Position numbers and translations under genes: made by a program | The notes under the pieces: model-generated | The model's input: the letters and a program-made list of their open reading frames with translations, nothing else | Told to the model about the DNA's origin: nothing | The model's database searches: none | Part shown: positions 1 through 5,452 of the stretch, piece by piece | Layout of the letters: every line of letters begins with the position of its first letter | Position numbering within the stretch: the stretch's first letter is position 1 | From: Campylobacterales bacterium | GTDB lineage: Bacteria; Campylobacterota; Campylobacteria; Campylobacterales; QNZT01 | NCBI GenBank assembly: GCA_026985685.1 | Contig: JALSQA010000009.1 | Span: forward strand, 1 to 5,806 | Reading direction: 5' to 3' | DNA: 5,806 nt

Positions 1-1299
1 CACAGGAACCACGACATCATCTCTTGGAGCAAAATACTCCTTACACTCAGGAGCATCTACATAAATTTTGTAGGGATAAACAGAACTTATATAGGGATTG
101 AAAGAGGTTATTAAAAATAGTTTATTTCCAACAACTCTGCTACTGTTTATAGAGCCATTTATCTTATAAGAACTCAAACTCTTGACATTCTCTATATCTG
201 AAACATCAAATATATCTACAACAATAGAAGGCGAATTTCTATACTCATCATCAACACTACCATCTGGTCTGTATGGTTTTCCATTTTGTGTACCATAATT
301 TGAAAGAGATATCAGCCTATCACCAACCAGATAGATAGAGTCGATATGACCACCAATTGAAATCTGTTTAATCGGATTTAAATTACCATTTGAGATATTT
401 TCAAAAGTAGTAATATTTACAAAATGTCTAACAAAATTTTTAGGATCTTCACTTACATAATAGATATATCTATCATCATGTTTTACGATATCAGACTCAT
501 CAACACCTTGTTCCTGAAGGTTTGTACCTGAAGCATCATCAGAAGCAGCTGGTGCACTATCTTTTGCCATACTCGGAGCTTCCAACGCTCCACCATTTAC
601 CATCTGAGTATCTACACCACCATCACGCATGAGTGTCAATGGATAGTATCCGCATACTGGTCTGACATTTGTGAGTAACATATCTCTCACATATGCTTTG
701 ACATCTTCTATAGTCTCAAAATTGTGCAGTCTTGCAGCATTTGTCGCAGTAGATATCGTCTGATCTTTGTCTGATTTGACCCAGATACCATCACTGTTTG
801 TGATATGAGAGATAGTAGGATAGTTCTCTTTGACACCTTTTTCAAAAAATTCCCATCCATCATTTGAAGCATATTTCCAAAGTGTAGCATCATCAAAAAT
901 CTGAGGCGATACAACACTATTTACAGGTAAAGAGATAAGATTCCAGCCCTTTTTGAGGGTGATATTTTCATCACTGTTACGCTCATCATCAGCAAAATGC
1001 AAAGCCCAGTCCCGCTTACTCTTCACCCAAAAGCCATGCCAGCTTTGCAAAGAGTCAATCTTAGCATACCCCTTTTGGGTAATCTTTTCCTGGATATCAC
1101 CAAAAGGTGAATACCCCCTCCACTTCTGAGTAGAAGCATCAAAATGCCAAACCTGCTCCACATCATCCCCATCAAATATACTCATGTCATCTATCTTTGA
1201 AGTCGAACCAATAAGCTGCCACCCTCTATGAAGTAACAAAGCACTATCCCCAAACAAAAAAGAGAAAAACAACATCAAAACAATCAAAACCTTCTTCAT
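1..1299 (-). CDS. Secreted beta-propeller domain protein, 3' end outside window
   Basis: This is an open frame of 433 codons from an ATG at 1299 to the window edge without a stop, so the C-terminus is missing. The ATG has AAAGGA six bases upstream. Residues 1-17 (MKKVLIVLMLFFSFLFG) form a typical signal peptide, so export is likely. Two similar modules follow, at about 24-97 and 115-178, each opening with GW(Q/N)LI and closing with (F/I)WVKS. A low-complexity Ala/Ser/Asp linker leads to TNLQEQGVDESDIVK (about 259-273) and RYIYYVSED. This motif is the hallmark entry to the secreted C-terminal beta-propeller family (Pfam Beta_propel), whose biochemical role is not established. The visible propeller part has repeated strands such as IYLVGDRLISLS and VVGNKLFLITS. 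No enzyme motif is visible. The family call is fairly sure; the function is unknown, with surface or periplasmic protein binding only a guess. Confidence 0.85.
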   Translation of the reverse strand, partial: MKKVLIVLMLFFSFLFGDSALLLHRGWQLIGSTSKIDDMSIFDGDDVEQVWHFDASTQKWRGYSPFGDIQEKITQKGYAKIDSLQSWHGFWVKSKRDWALHFADDERNSDENITLKKGWNLISLPVNSVVSPQIFDDATLWKYASNDGWEFFEKGVKENYPTISHITNSDGIWVKSDKDQTISTATNAARLHNFETIEDVKAYVRDMLLTNVRPVCGYYPLTLMRDGGVDTQMVNGGALEAPSMAKDSAPAASDDASGTNLQEQGVDESDIVKHDDRYIYYVSEDPKNFVRHFVNITTFENISNGNLNPIKQISIGGHIDSIYLVGDRLISLSNYGTQNGKPYRPDGSVDDEYRNSPSIVVDIFDVSDIENVKSLSSYKINGSINSSRVVGNKLFLITSFNPYISSVYPYKIYVDAPECKEYFAPRDDVVVPV

Positions 1300-1334
1300 G
1301 ATATATCCTTTGATTTTTCTTATAATGATATTGT

Positions 1335-1363
1335 ACTATAAAATAATGTAGAAATAATGTCTG
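1335..1363 (-). promoter_or_regulatory. Candidate sigma70-type promoter of the beta-propeller gene
   Basis: On the minus strand, CAGACA (1358-1363) and TATAGT (1335-1340) are separated by 17 bases, giving 4/6 and 5/6 matches to the -35 and -10 consensus. The start of transcription would fall near 1328, about 29 bases before the ATG. Epsilonproteobacterial promoters often lack a clear -35, so the -10 carries most of the weight. AT-rich DNA gives such matches by chance. Confidence 0.35.
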
Positions 1364-1376
1364 ACAGTGATATATT

Positions 1377-1402
1377 TCGTTTCAAGCTCCAGCTTGGAAC
1401 GA
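1377..1402. repeat. Dispersed 26-base palindrome, copy A
   Basis: Arms TCGTTTCAAGCT and AGCTTGGAACGA around a CC centre form a 12-base inverted repeat with one T/G mismatch, which would still pair as G-U in one strand's RNA. The reverse complement of 4172-4197 matches it at 25 of 26 positions, so the two copies are in opposite orientation as judged by the CC/GG centre. It is not followed by a T-run on the minus strand, so it does not look like an intrinsic terminator. A REP-like or MITE-like dispersed repeat is the best description; the family is not identified. Confidence 0.85.
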
Positions 1403-1434
1403 TACATGAAATGTCAAATTGAAATATTTTTATA

Positions 1435-1464
1435 AATCCTCGGAAACCACATTTTAATGTGGTA
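1435..1464. repeat. 30-base direct repeat with hairpin, copy 1 (downstream of rpn)
   Basis: This repeat is identical to 2467-2496 at 29 of 30 positions; the only difference is A at 1445 against G at 2477. It begins AATCCTCGGA and ends with the perfect palindrome ACCACATT-TT-AATGTGGT (1446-1463). It starts 25 bases past the rpn stop codon. The hairpin could slow transcription out of rpn, but no T-run follows it on the minus strand, so a standard terminator role is doubtful. Confidence 0.9.
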
Positions 1465-1488
1465 CAAATAGAATGATTTATTTCATGA

Positions 1489-1695
1489 TTACAAATCTTT
1501 CGATGAAAATTCTTTTATCTCCTCTTTTGAAAGTCCTGTTATTTCAGCTATCATTTTTATATCAAGATTTTGTTTTAGCATCTTTTTGGCGATGGCAAAT
1601 TTTGTCTCTTCCACTTTTTTCAAACCTTCCTCTTTCCCTTTTTGCAATCCATCCTTATAAAGTGGATCTCGCTCTTTTTCGATGATAAATGGCAT
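1489..1695 (-). CDS. Possible internal small protein from rpn (RpnS-like, 68 aa)
   Basis: An in-frame ATG at 1695 (residue 203 of Rpn) is preceded by GAGGAG with six bases between AGGAG and the ATG. That is as good a site as the one used by rpn itself. Starting there gives 68 residues beginning MPFIIEKERDP and ending at the shared stop. It contains the GLQKGKEEGLKK stretch and the IAEITGLSKEEIKEF segment, without any nuclease residue. In E. coli, rpn genes are known to make a small C-terminal protein from an internal start that counteracts the toxic full-length nuclease. The sequence shows the same arrangement, but actual use of this start is inferred, and the GAG GAG codons also simply encode Glu-Glu. 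Confidence 0.45.
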   Translation of the reverse strand: MPFIIEKERDPLYKDGLQKGKEEGLKKVEETKFAIAKKMLKQNLDIKMIAEITGLSKEEIKEFSSKDL

Positions 1696-2301
1696 GGCTA
1701 ACTCCTCTTGTTTTTTGGCTTTGTACTTTTTGTGTATATTTGGTCTTAGTCTTAAAAGATAAAAGAGTTTTCTTAGATAATCTTCTCTTCTTTTATTGTC
1801 CAATTTTAGCAACTTCTCTTGTAACTTTACAAATAGTTTATCAAAATCCTTGATATTACAAAGTATTGCGATGATATTATCTGTGATATCTTCACTTTCT
1901 ATCAATTTTGAACAGTCAAAATCTCTTATATCTCTTACTTCATAATTATAGCGTAAATTTTTCTCATTTATTTTAGAAGATATTTTTATATCAAGATCAC
2001 CTACATAAAGCACCATCTGAAAAGGAAACTCATCATAACTCTCATAGATGAGTGAGGCATATTTGAGCATTCTTTTTGGCATGAGGGTGTCGTTTATGGA
2101 TTGGATTTCGAGGTGAAAGAGCGTGTCATCTTCTAATCTTGTCAAAAGATCAACTCTTCTCTCTTCTACCTTTGGAAAACTTGTTTCTAAAACCTCTTTG
2201 ATCTCTTTGTTTACTAAAAGTTTTATCAGAGTTCTTGGAACTTCATGAAATAGCTCTCTTAAAGTTCTATCATAGACAAATGATTCTGAATGATCTGACA
2301 T
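1489..2301 (-). CDS. Rpn-family recombination-promoting nuclease / PD-(D/E)XK putative transposase
   Basis: The product has 270 residues from the ATG at 2301, chosen because AAAAGGAG lies six bases upstream; a TTG at 2337 extends the frame but has no such site. The N-terminal half has the PD-(D/E)XK core of the Rpn/YhgA-like family: D51 in RRVDLL, then E65 and Q67 in FHLEIQS, the usual D...ExQ arrangement. The C-terminal part carries the family's GLQKGKEEGLKK stretch and a closing helix-turn-helix-like segment (IAEITGLSKEEIKEF). Characterised E. coli relatives are DNA endonucleases that stimulate RecA-independent recombination, and some act in phage defence. The active-site residues look intact and the length is normal, so it is probably functional. 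Near-identical repeats flank the gene on both sides. The substrate is unknown; the exact role here is inferred. Confidence 0.88.
   Translation of the reverse strand: MSDHSESFVYDRTLRELFHEVPRTLIKLLVNKEIKEVLETSFPKVEERRVDLLTRLEDDTLFHLEIQSINDTLMPKRMLKYASLIYESYDEFPFQMVLYVGDLDIKISSKINEKNLRYNYEVRDIRDFDCSKLIESEDITDNIIAILCNIKDFDKLFVKLQEKLLKLDNKRREDYLRKLFYLLRLRPNIHKKYKAKKQEELAMPFIIEKERDPLYKDGLQKGKEEGLKKVEETKFAIAKKMLKQNLDIKMIAEITGLSKEEIKEFSSKDL
1702..1706 (-). promoter_or_regulatory. Internal ribosome-binding site within rpn
   Basis: AGGAG on the minus strand (within AAGAGGAG, 1702-1709) is followed by TTAGCC and then an in-frame ATG. This spacing would allow independent translation of the Rpn C-terminal part. 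Confidence 0.45.
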
Positions 2302-2327
2302 GAGATACTCCTTTTGGTGATGGGAGT

Positions 2328-2356
2328 ATTTTAGCAATTATTTTTTACTTTGTTAA
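2328..2356 (-). promoter_or_regulatory. Probable sigma70-type promoter of rpn
   Basis: On the minus strand, TTAACA (2351-2356) and TAAAAT (2328-2333) each match consensus at 5 of 6 positions with an ideal 17-base spacer, and a TG one base before the -10 gives an extended -10. The start would fall near 2321, about 20 bases before the rpn ATG. The -35 box lies inside one arm of the hairpin at 2348-2390, so anything binding or folding that palindrome could affect rpn expression. Confidence 0.55.
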
Positions 2357-2390
2357 ATAATATTTCATTTTGAAATGTTTTTTAACAAAG
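2348..2390. repeat. 43-base imperfect palindrome (hairpin) over the rpn promoter
   Basis: Outer arms CTTTGTTAAA (2348-2357) and TTTAACAAAG (2381-2390) are perfect 10-base complements. Inner arms ATTTCA (2362-2367) and TGAAAT (2371-2376) close around TTT, and part of the bases between also pair. It could be an operator, a cruciform-forming site or a mobile-element end. One arm overlaps the candidate rpn -35 box. The same TTAACAAA/TTTGTTAA pairing recurs at 4113-4148. Confidence 0.8.
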
Positions 2391-2420
2391 AATGGTTTTA
2401 AATCTACAAGTTAGGAAATG

Positions 2421-2446
2421 GTGCTTCTAGCTCAATCTTAAAACGA
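2421..2446. repeat. Degenerate copy of the 26-base palindrome (tentative)
   Basis: Aligned without gaps to 1377-1402 it agrees at about 17 of 26 positions, with the best part being AGCTCAATCTTAAAACGATA against AGCTCCAGCTTGGAACGATA (16/20). Like copy A, it lies just before a copy of the 30-base repeat. This shared order is the main reason to take it as a decayed relative rather than chance. Confidence 0.4.
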
Positions 2447-2466
2447 TATCTAACAAATCTATCTAT

Positions 2467-2496
2467 AATCCTCGGAGACCACATTTTAATGTGGTA
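2467..2496. repeat. 30-base direct repeat with hairpin, copy 2 (upstream of rpn)
   Basis: This is the partner of 1435-1464 in the same orientation, with one difference (G at 2477). It contains the perfect ACCACATT/AATGTGGT palindrome at 2478-2495. It lies 165 bases upstream of the rpn ATG and 152 bases beyond the stop of the S-4TM/nucleotidyltransferase gene, so together the two copies bracket rpn exactly. Confidence 0.9.
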
Positions 2497-2648
2497 AAAA
2501 ACAAAACAAAAATATTCAACTTTTATCTCTATGCCGTCGTGGCTACGCTAACGCTCCAACCACTATGGTTCCAAACTTACAAAATAAGCACATGAGCACG
2601 AGACTCATAAACATTATATCTTTAGCATGTTAATACCTAAATAATATA

Positions 2649-3980
2649 TCAGCTAACACTATTTAGCCTACACTTTTCTTCCAAACTATACATCTTTTGA
2701 TCATGTATAATTGTTTGAGTCTTTTTTTCAAATCCTATATTAGTAAAAGGTATTTTTACATCATCTATATTAACTTTTTCAATATTTTCTAACCAATTTA
2801 ACTTTTGCCATTCTCCATCGATTTTTACTTCTGGATCACCCATGATATCAACATCTCTTCCACCTATTTTTGCAAGTGAAAAGTATGACTTTAGGTTTTT
2901 ATCATCTGCTTCTGTTTTTTTTATCGGCTGGTAAGATTTTAATTTTTTAGAAACCTCCTTAACCCCTTCTTGAGTAGTTATAATATCTATATCATGAGTT
3001 TTTTCTTTGCAACCTCTCATATATAAACTAGCCCCTCCAGTTATCACCCAAGGTTCTTCCATCTCCTTTAAAAATCGAGCAATTTTTTTAACAGAATCTT
3101 TTAAAGAGTTCATGACTCTAAAATCCCAAGCTTTATTTAATCCATCTTTATTTCTTTCATAAACATCATCTGATATATATGGACACAATGCTTTTGTATA
3201 ATGATATTTCACCAATAAACTCATAGCCGAGTCTGTATTGTCCACTTTTTCATAAATTCTGGTTATTTCATTATCTAACTCTAGCATCTCTTTTGATGCT
3301 CTGTTATAGTTTAACATTTCATCAACAAATTCATAGAGTAATCCAAAAGATAATAAAACAAATATTATTTTATAAGGAGCATTAAAAAAATTAGTTGGTT
3401 CAGTTGGTGGGGTTGGTATAGATAGTATATATAGATTAATTAAAGCAGGTAAAATTAAAATTAAAATAAATAACGGTATAAAAATCCAATAAAATACAAT
3501 GCTTCTCTTTTTAAGATACATCTCTTTATAAAGAGTATGATTCCAAAATGCATTTTCCTGGAGCATAGACAAAAGTCTTCTATTTGGATTTGAAAAATCT
3601 TTTATATTAAAATCAGCATTTATTGTAGAACTTTTTTTATACAAGCACTCTTTTAATTTTTTGTCAAATACCAAACTCTCTGTTTTTAAATTGGCTAACT
3701 CAAAATTACTAGTAACTTTATCATATGCACTATTTAAAATAAGTAGCTTATCAAATTTAAATGCTAGCATATTTGCACGATTTATACGATTTTTTAAGTA
3801 TTCTGTAACAATATGAATAATAGCAACAAATAACAAAAGATAAAAAATCAATATTTTATTTTCATTAAAAAGTAAAAATACTAAGAATATCAATTCAACA
3901 ATCAACAAACAACTTCTACAATATGATAAATTTTGTGCTTCTTGAAATAATTTCTCTTTGTAACAATTAAGATTAATCAT
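2649..3980 (-). CDS. S-4TM-like putative pore protein fused to a nucleotidyltransferase
   Basis: The product has 443 residues from the ATG at 3980, with AGGA six bases upstream; a TTG two codons earlier leaves no spacing and was rejected. Hydrophobic segments at about 24-38, 43-61, 161-186 and 203-219 form two helix pairs separated by about 100 residues. The QENAFWNHTLYKEMY stretch before the third helix and PYISDDVYERNKDGLNKAW (267-285) at the domain end resemble, from memory, S-4TM predicted pore-forming effectors. Residues 291-443 form a nucleotidyltransferase: G315-G316, D330-I-D332, and D378 in VDIMGD, so all three metal-binding acidic residues are present. The C-terminal part fits the stand-alone 'GG...DIDI...VDIMGD...IP' nucleotidyltransferases rather than classical CD-NTases. 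Nucleotide product, target and trigger are unknown. A conflict or abortive-infection role is inferred. The gene is visibly AT-richer than dapD. The S-4TM assignment is less sure than the nucleotidyltransferase one. Confidence 0.72.
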   Translation of the reverse strand: MINLNCYKEKLFQEAQNLSYCRSCLLIVELIFLVFLLFNENKILIFYLLLFVAIIHIVTEYLKNRINRANMLAFKFDKLLILNSAYDKVTSNFELANLKTESLVFDKKLKECLYKKSSTINADFNIKDFSNPNRRLLSMLQENAFWNHTLYKEMYLKKRSIVFYWIFIPLFILILILPALINLYILSIPTPPTEPTNFFNAPYKIIFVLLSFGLLYEFVDEMLNYNRASKEMLELDNEITRIYEKVDNTDSAMSLLVKYHYTKALCPYISDDVYERNKDGLNKAWDFRVMNSLKDSVKKIARFLKEMEEPWVITGGASLYMRGCKEKTHDIDIITTQEGVKEVSKKLKSYQPIKKTEADDKNLKSYFSLAKIGGRDVDIMGDPEVKIDGEWQKLNWLENIEKVNIDDVKIPFTNIGFEKKTQTIIHDQKMYSLEEKCRLNSVS

Positions 3981-4112
3981 ACTCAATCCTAATAGTAAAT
4001 ATATGCGAACTATAGATATCAGCCATGCAATAACCTTAAAAATTAAGATAACTTTACTATATTTAATTTTTAATTAAGACTTACATAAATATTTGATTTT
4101 TATAATTATTTT

Positions 4113-4148
4113 TTAACAAAGTTTAAGATTGGGATAGGTTTTTGTTAA
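4113..4148. repeat. Inverted TTAACAAA/TTTGTTAA motif pair
   Basis: TTAACAAA (4113-4120) and TTTGTTAA (4141-4148) are perfect 8-base complements separated by 20 bases containing TTTAAGATTGGGATAGG. The arm sequence is that of the hairpin at 2348-2390, and TTTAAGATTG recurs in reverse complement at about 2433-2442. This suggests related elements on both sides of the fusion gene. The arms are AT-rich, so chance is not excluded. Confidence 0.5.
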
Positions 4149-4171
4149 GAGGTTTATATTTTTTTCTTAAC

Positions 4172-4197
4172 TCGTTCCAAGCTGGAGCTTGGAACGA
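4172..4197. repeat. Dispersed 26-base palindrome, copy B
   Basis: Arms TCGTTCCAAGCT and AGCTTGGAACGA around a GG centre are perfect 12-base complements. It is the reverse complement of copy A at 25 of 26 positions. It lies 43 bases beyond the dapD stop and marks the outer edge of the accessory region. Confidence 0.9.
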
Positions 4198-4240
4198 AAT
4201 CAGATTGGGGACTAAAGTTTACACTTTGTATATCAAGATA

Positions 4241-5449
4241 TTAGTGTAACTCTTCGTTTAGTTTTACTTCTCTTGTGCTTCTAAAGCCTTTGATTTCACC
4301 GGTGATGCTGTCTTGTCTGAAGTGTATGCCGTTTAGTCCTGCTAGTGTGGCACCTTTAAATACATCTGTATCTGCACTTTCCCATGTTGGGTTTGCTTCT
4401 TTGATTTTGTTATATTGGTCTGTGTCTATCAGGACTTTTGTACCTGCTAGTATCGTTACTCCTGCATCTACGATACACCCATCACCTAGAGGTATACCTG
4501 TTACTGAGTTTGCACCTAGTAGGGTGTTTTGTCCTATGGAGATTGGGTTTCCGTCTGTACCGCTTAGAACTCCAAGGATACTAGCTCCACCACCTACATC
4601 ACTTCCGCTTCCTACGATTGCTGATGAGCTGATGCGTCCTTCTACCATTACAGGTCCTGTTGTTCCTGCGTTGAAGTTTATGTAGCTAGCTCCTGGCATG
4701 ACTGTTGTACCTGCTGCTAGTTGTGCACCCATTCTTACTTTGCTGCTATCTAGTATTCGTGTGTTGTCTGCTGGGATGATATGTTGTAAAAATCTTGGAA
4801 ATTTATCTACACTATCTATTTGAGGGTACATGCCATCAACTTTGAGTGAGATTTCATTTTCTCTAAGCCATGCCAACTCTATTGGCATATTTCCACTCCA
4901 TGCTACATTTTCAAGTACTCCAAATGCTCCGTTTAGATTTAGTGATCTGAGCTTAGCTTTTTGTGTTGATAGTGCATATAGTTTGAGATAAACACTCTCG
5001 ACTGATTTTGGAGCTGCATCTTCAAATAAAAATACTACTTTAAATGCCTGTGCATCATCTACTACACTTGAAGAGAAGAGTTCATTGATCGCCATGATGA
5101 GCTGGACATTTTTGTGTGCATCTCCTTTTGCTTCCTCTATATAAGGTGAGAAAAGTGCTAGTGCATTGTCTATAAACTCTTTTGAGATATTTGTCACAAA
5201 TTCACTTTCACTTGTATCGATCTCTACACCACTCTCTTGTAGTGCAGCCATAAAAACTGCTGCTGAACCGTAGTTCTCTTTCCAGTTTATGACTGGATAT
5301 GTCGCCTGTAAGATTTTGTCACTATTTAACTGACCTCTGTCTACTCTTGCGATACCAAACCCAACAGGTTCTTTATAGGTTTTTCCTGCTTTAAAATCTT
5401 CAACAAATTTTCCAAATTCTTCTGTAGTTTCTAATGCTTTTATAGCCAT
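4241..5449 (-). CDS. dapD: 2,3,4,5-tetrahydropyridine-2,6-dicarboxylate N-succinyltransferase
   Basis: DapD transfers succinyl from succinyl-CoA to tetrahydrodipicolinate in the cytoplasm, a step of the succinylase route to meso-diaminopimelate and lysine. The 402 residues are much longer than the roughly 270 of the E. coli enzyme and match the long type seen in Campylobacterota. The N-terminal ~230 residues are the lineage-specific part. From about 237 the left-handed beta-helix begins (VRMGAQLAAGTTVMPGASY), with NFNAGT at 258-263 and MVEGRIS at 268-274, where E270 corresponds to the proposed catalytic glutamate of the mycobacterial-type enzyme. SGSDVGGGASILG, ISIGQNTLLGANS and CIVDAGVTILAGTKV continue the hexapeptide coils. 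The ATG has AAGGAG seven bases upstream, inside the preceding gene, so translational coupling with the helicase is likely. No disruption is seen. Confidence 0.95.
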   Translation of the reverse strand: MAIKALETTEEFGKFVEDFKAGKTYKEPVGFGIARVDRGQLNSDKILQATYPVINWKENYGSAAVFMAALQESGVEIDTSESEFVTNISKEFIDNALALFSPYIEEAKGDAHKNVQLIMAINELFSSSVVDDAQAFKVVFLFEDAAPKSVESVYLKLYALSTQKAKLRSLNLNGAFGVLENVAWSGNMPIELAWLRENEISLKVDGMYPQIDSVDKFPRFLQHIIPADNTRILDSSKVRMGAQLAAGTTVMPGASYINFNAGTTGPVMVEGRISSSAIVGSGSDVGGGASILGVLSGTDGNPISIGQNTLLGANSVTGIPLGDGCIVDAGVTILAGTKVLIDTDQYNKIKEANPTWESADTDVFKGATLAGLNGIHFRQDSITGEIKGFRSTREVKLNEELH

Positions 5450-5452
5450 ATA

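Larger units (their letters stand above)
2302..2648. other. 347-base intergenic region upstream of rpn, repeat-rich, no gene seen
   Basis: From the rpn side outward it holds the rpn ribosome-binding site and promoter, the 43-base hairpin (2348-2390), a degenerate palindrome copy (2421-2446), the 30-base direct repeat (2467-2496), and a patch of higher GC at about 2529-2572. That patch contains a small stem, AACCA-CTA-TGGTT (2558-2570). No ORF with a ribosome-binding site and no convincing terminator after the S-4TM/nucleotidyltransferase gene was found. The best candidate is a 5-base ATGAG/CTCAT stem near 2592-2608 with no clean T-run. Confidence 0.8.
3981..4240. other. AT-rich intergenic region between dapD and the fusion gene
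   Basis: The 260 bases contain the AGGA ribosome-binding site of the downstream gene (3987-3990) and a possible -10 TATAGT (4009-4014, minus strand) without a recognisable -35. They also contain the TTAACAAA/TTTGTTAA pair (4113-4148) and the 26-base palindrome (4172-4197). No ORF with initiation signals was seen. No intrinsic terminator for dapD was found: on the minus strand the palindrome is followed by an A-rich stretch, not a T-run. Confidence 0.75.

Noticed and set aside
708..917. Minus-strand open frame of 69 codons
   Set aside because: It is out of frame inside the beta-propeller gene, which reads through this stretch with recognisable module motifs.
1473..1685. Plus-strand open frame of 70 codons, hydrophobic
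   Set aside because: It is antisense to the rpn C-terminal coding region; the hydrophobicity is a by-product of reading a Lys/Glu-rich gene backwards, and no ribosome-binding site was seen.
2335..2337. TTG start extending rpn by 12 residues
   Set aside because: It sits inside the candidate promoter and has no ribosome-binding site, while the ATG at 2301 has AAAAGGAG at ideal spacing.
1435..2496. CRISPR array suggested by hairpin-containing 30-base repeats
   Set aside because: Only two copies about 1 kb apart with a complete gene between; there are no regularly spaced spacers and no cas genes.
3055..3113. Internal start giving a stand-alone nucleotidyltransferase from the fusion gene
   Set aside because: The ATG at 3113 (residue 290) has only a weak, badly spaced purine stretch, and AAAGGAG directly abuts the ATG of residue 307 with no spacer, so neither is a convincing start.
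3984..3986. TTG start for the S-4TM/nucleotidyltransferase gene
   Set aside because: It almost touches the AGGA element; the ATG at 3978-3980 has a six-base spacing and is preferred.
4172..4197. Palindrome as intrinsic terminator of dapD
   Set aside because: The stem is strong, but on the minus strand it is followed by GTTAAGAAAAAAA, not a T-run; the same holds in essence for the hairpin after rpn.
4275..4685. Plus-strand open frame of 136 codons
   Set aside because: It lies entirely antisense to dapD, whose protein sequence is clearly conserved; the translation is a Pro/Ser/Val-rich shadow without a family signature.
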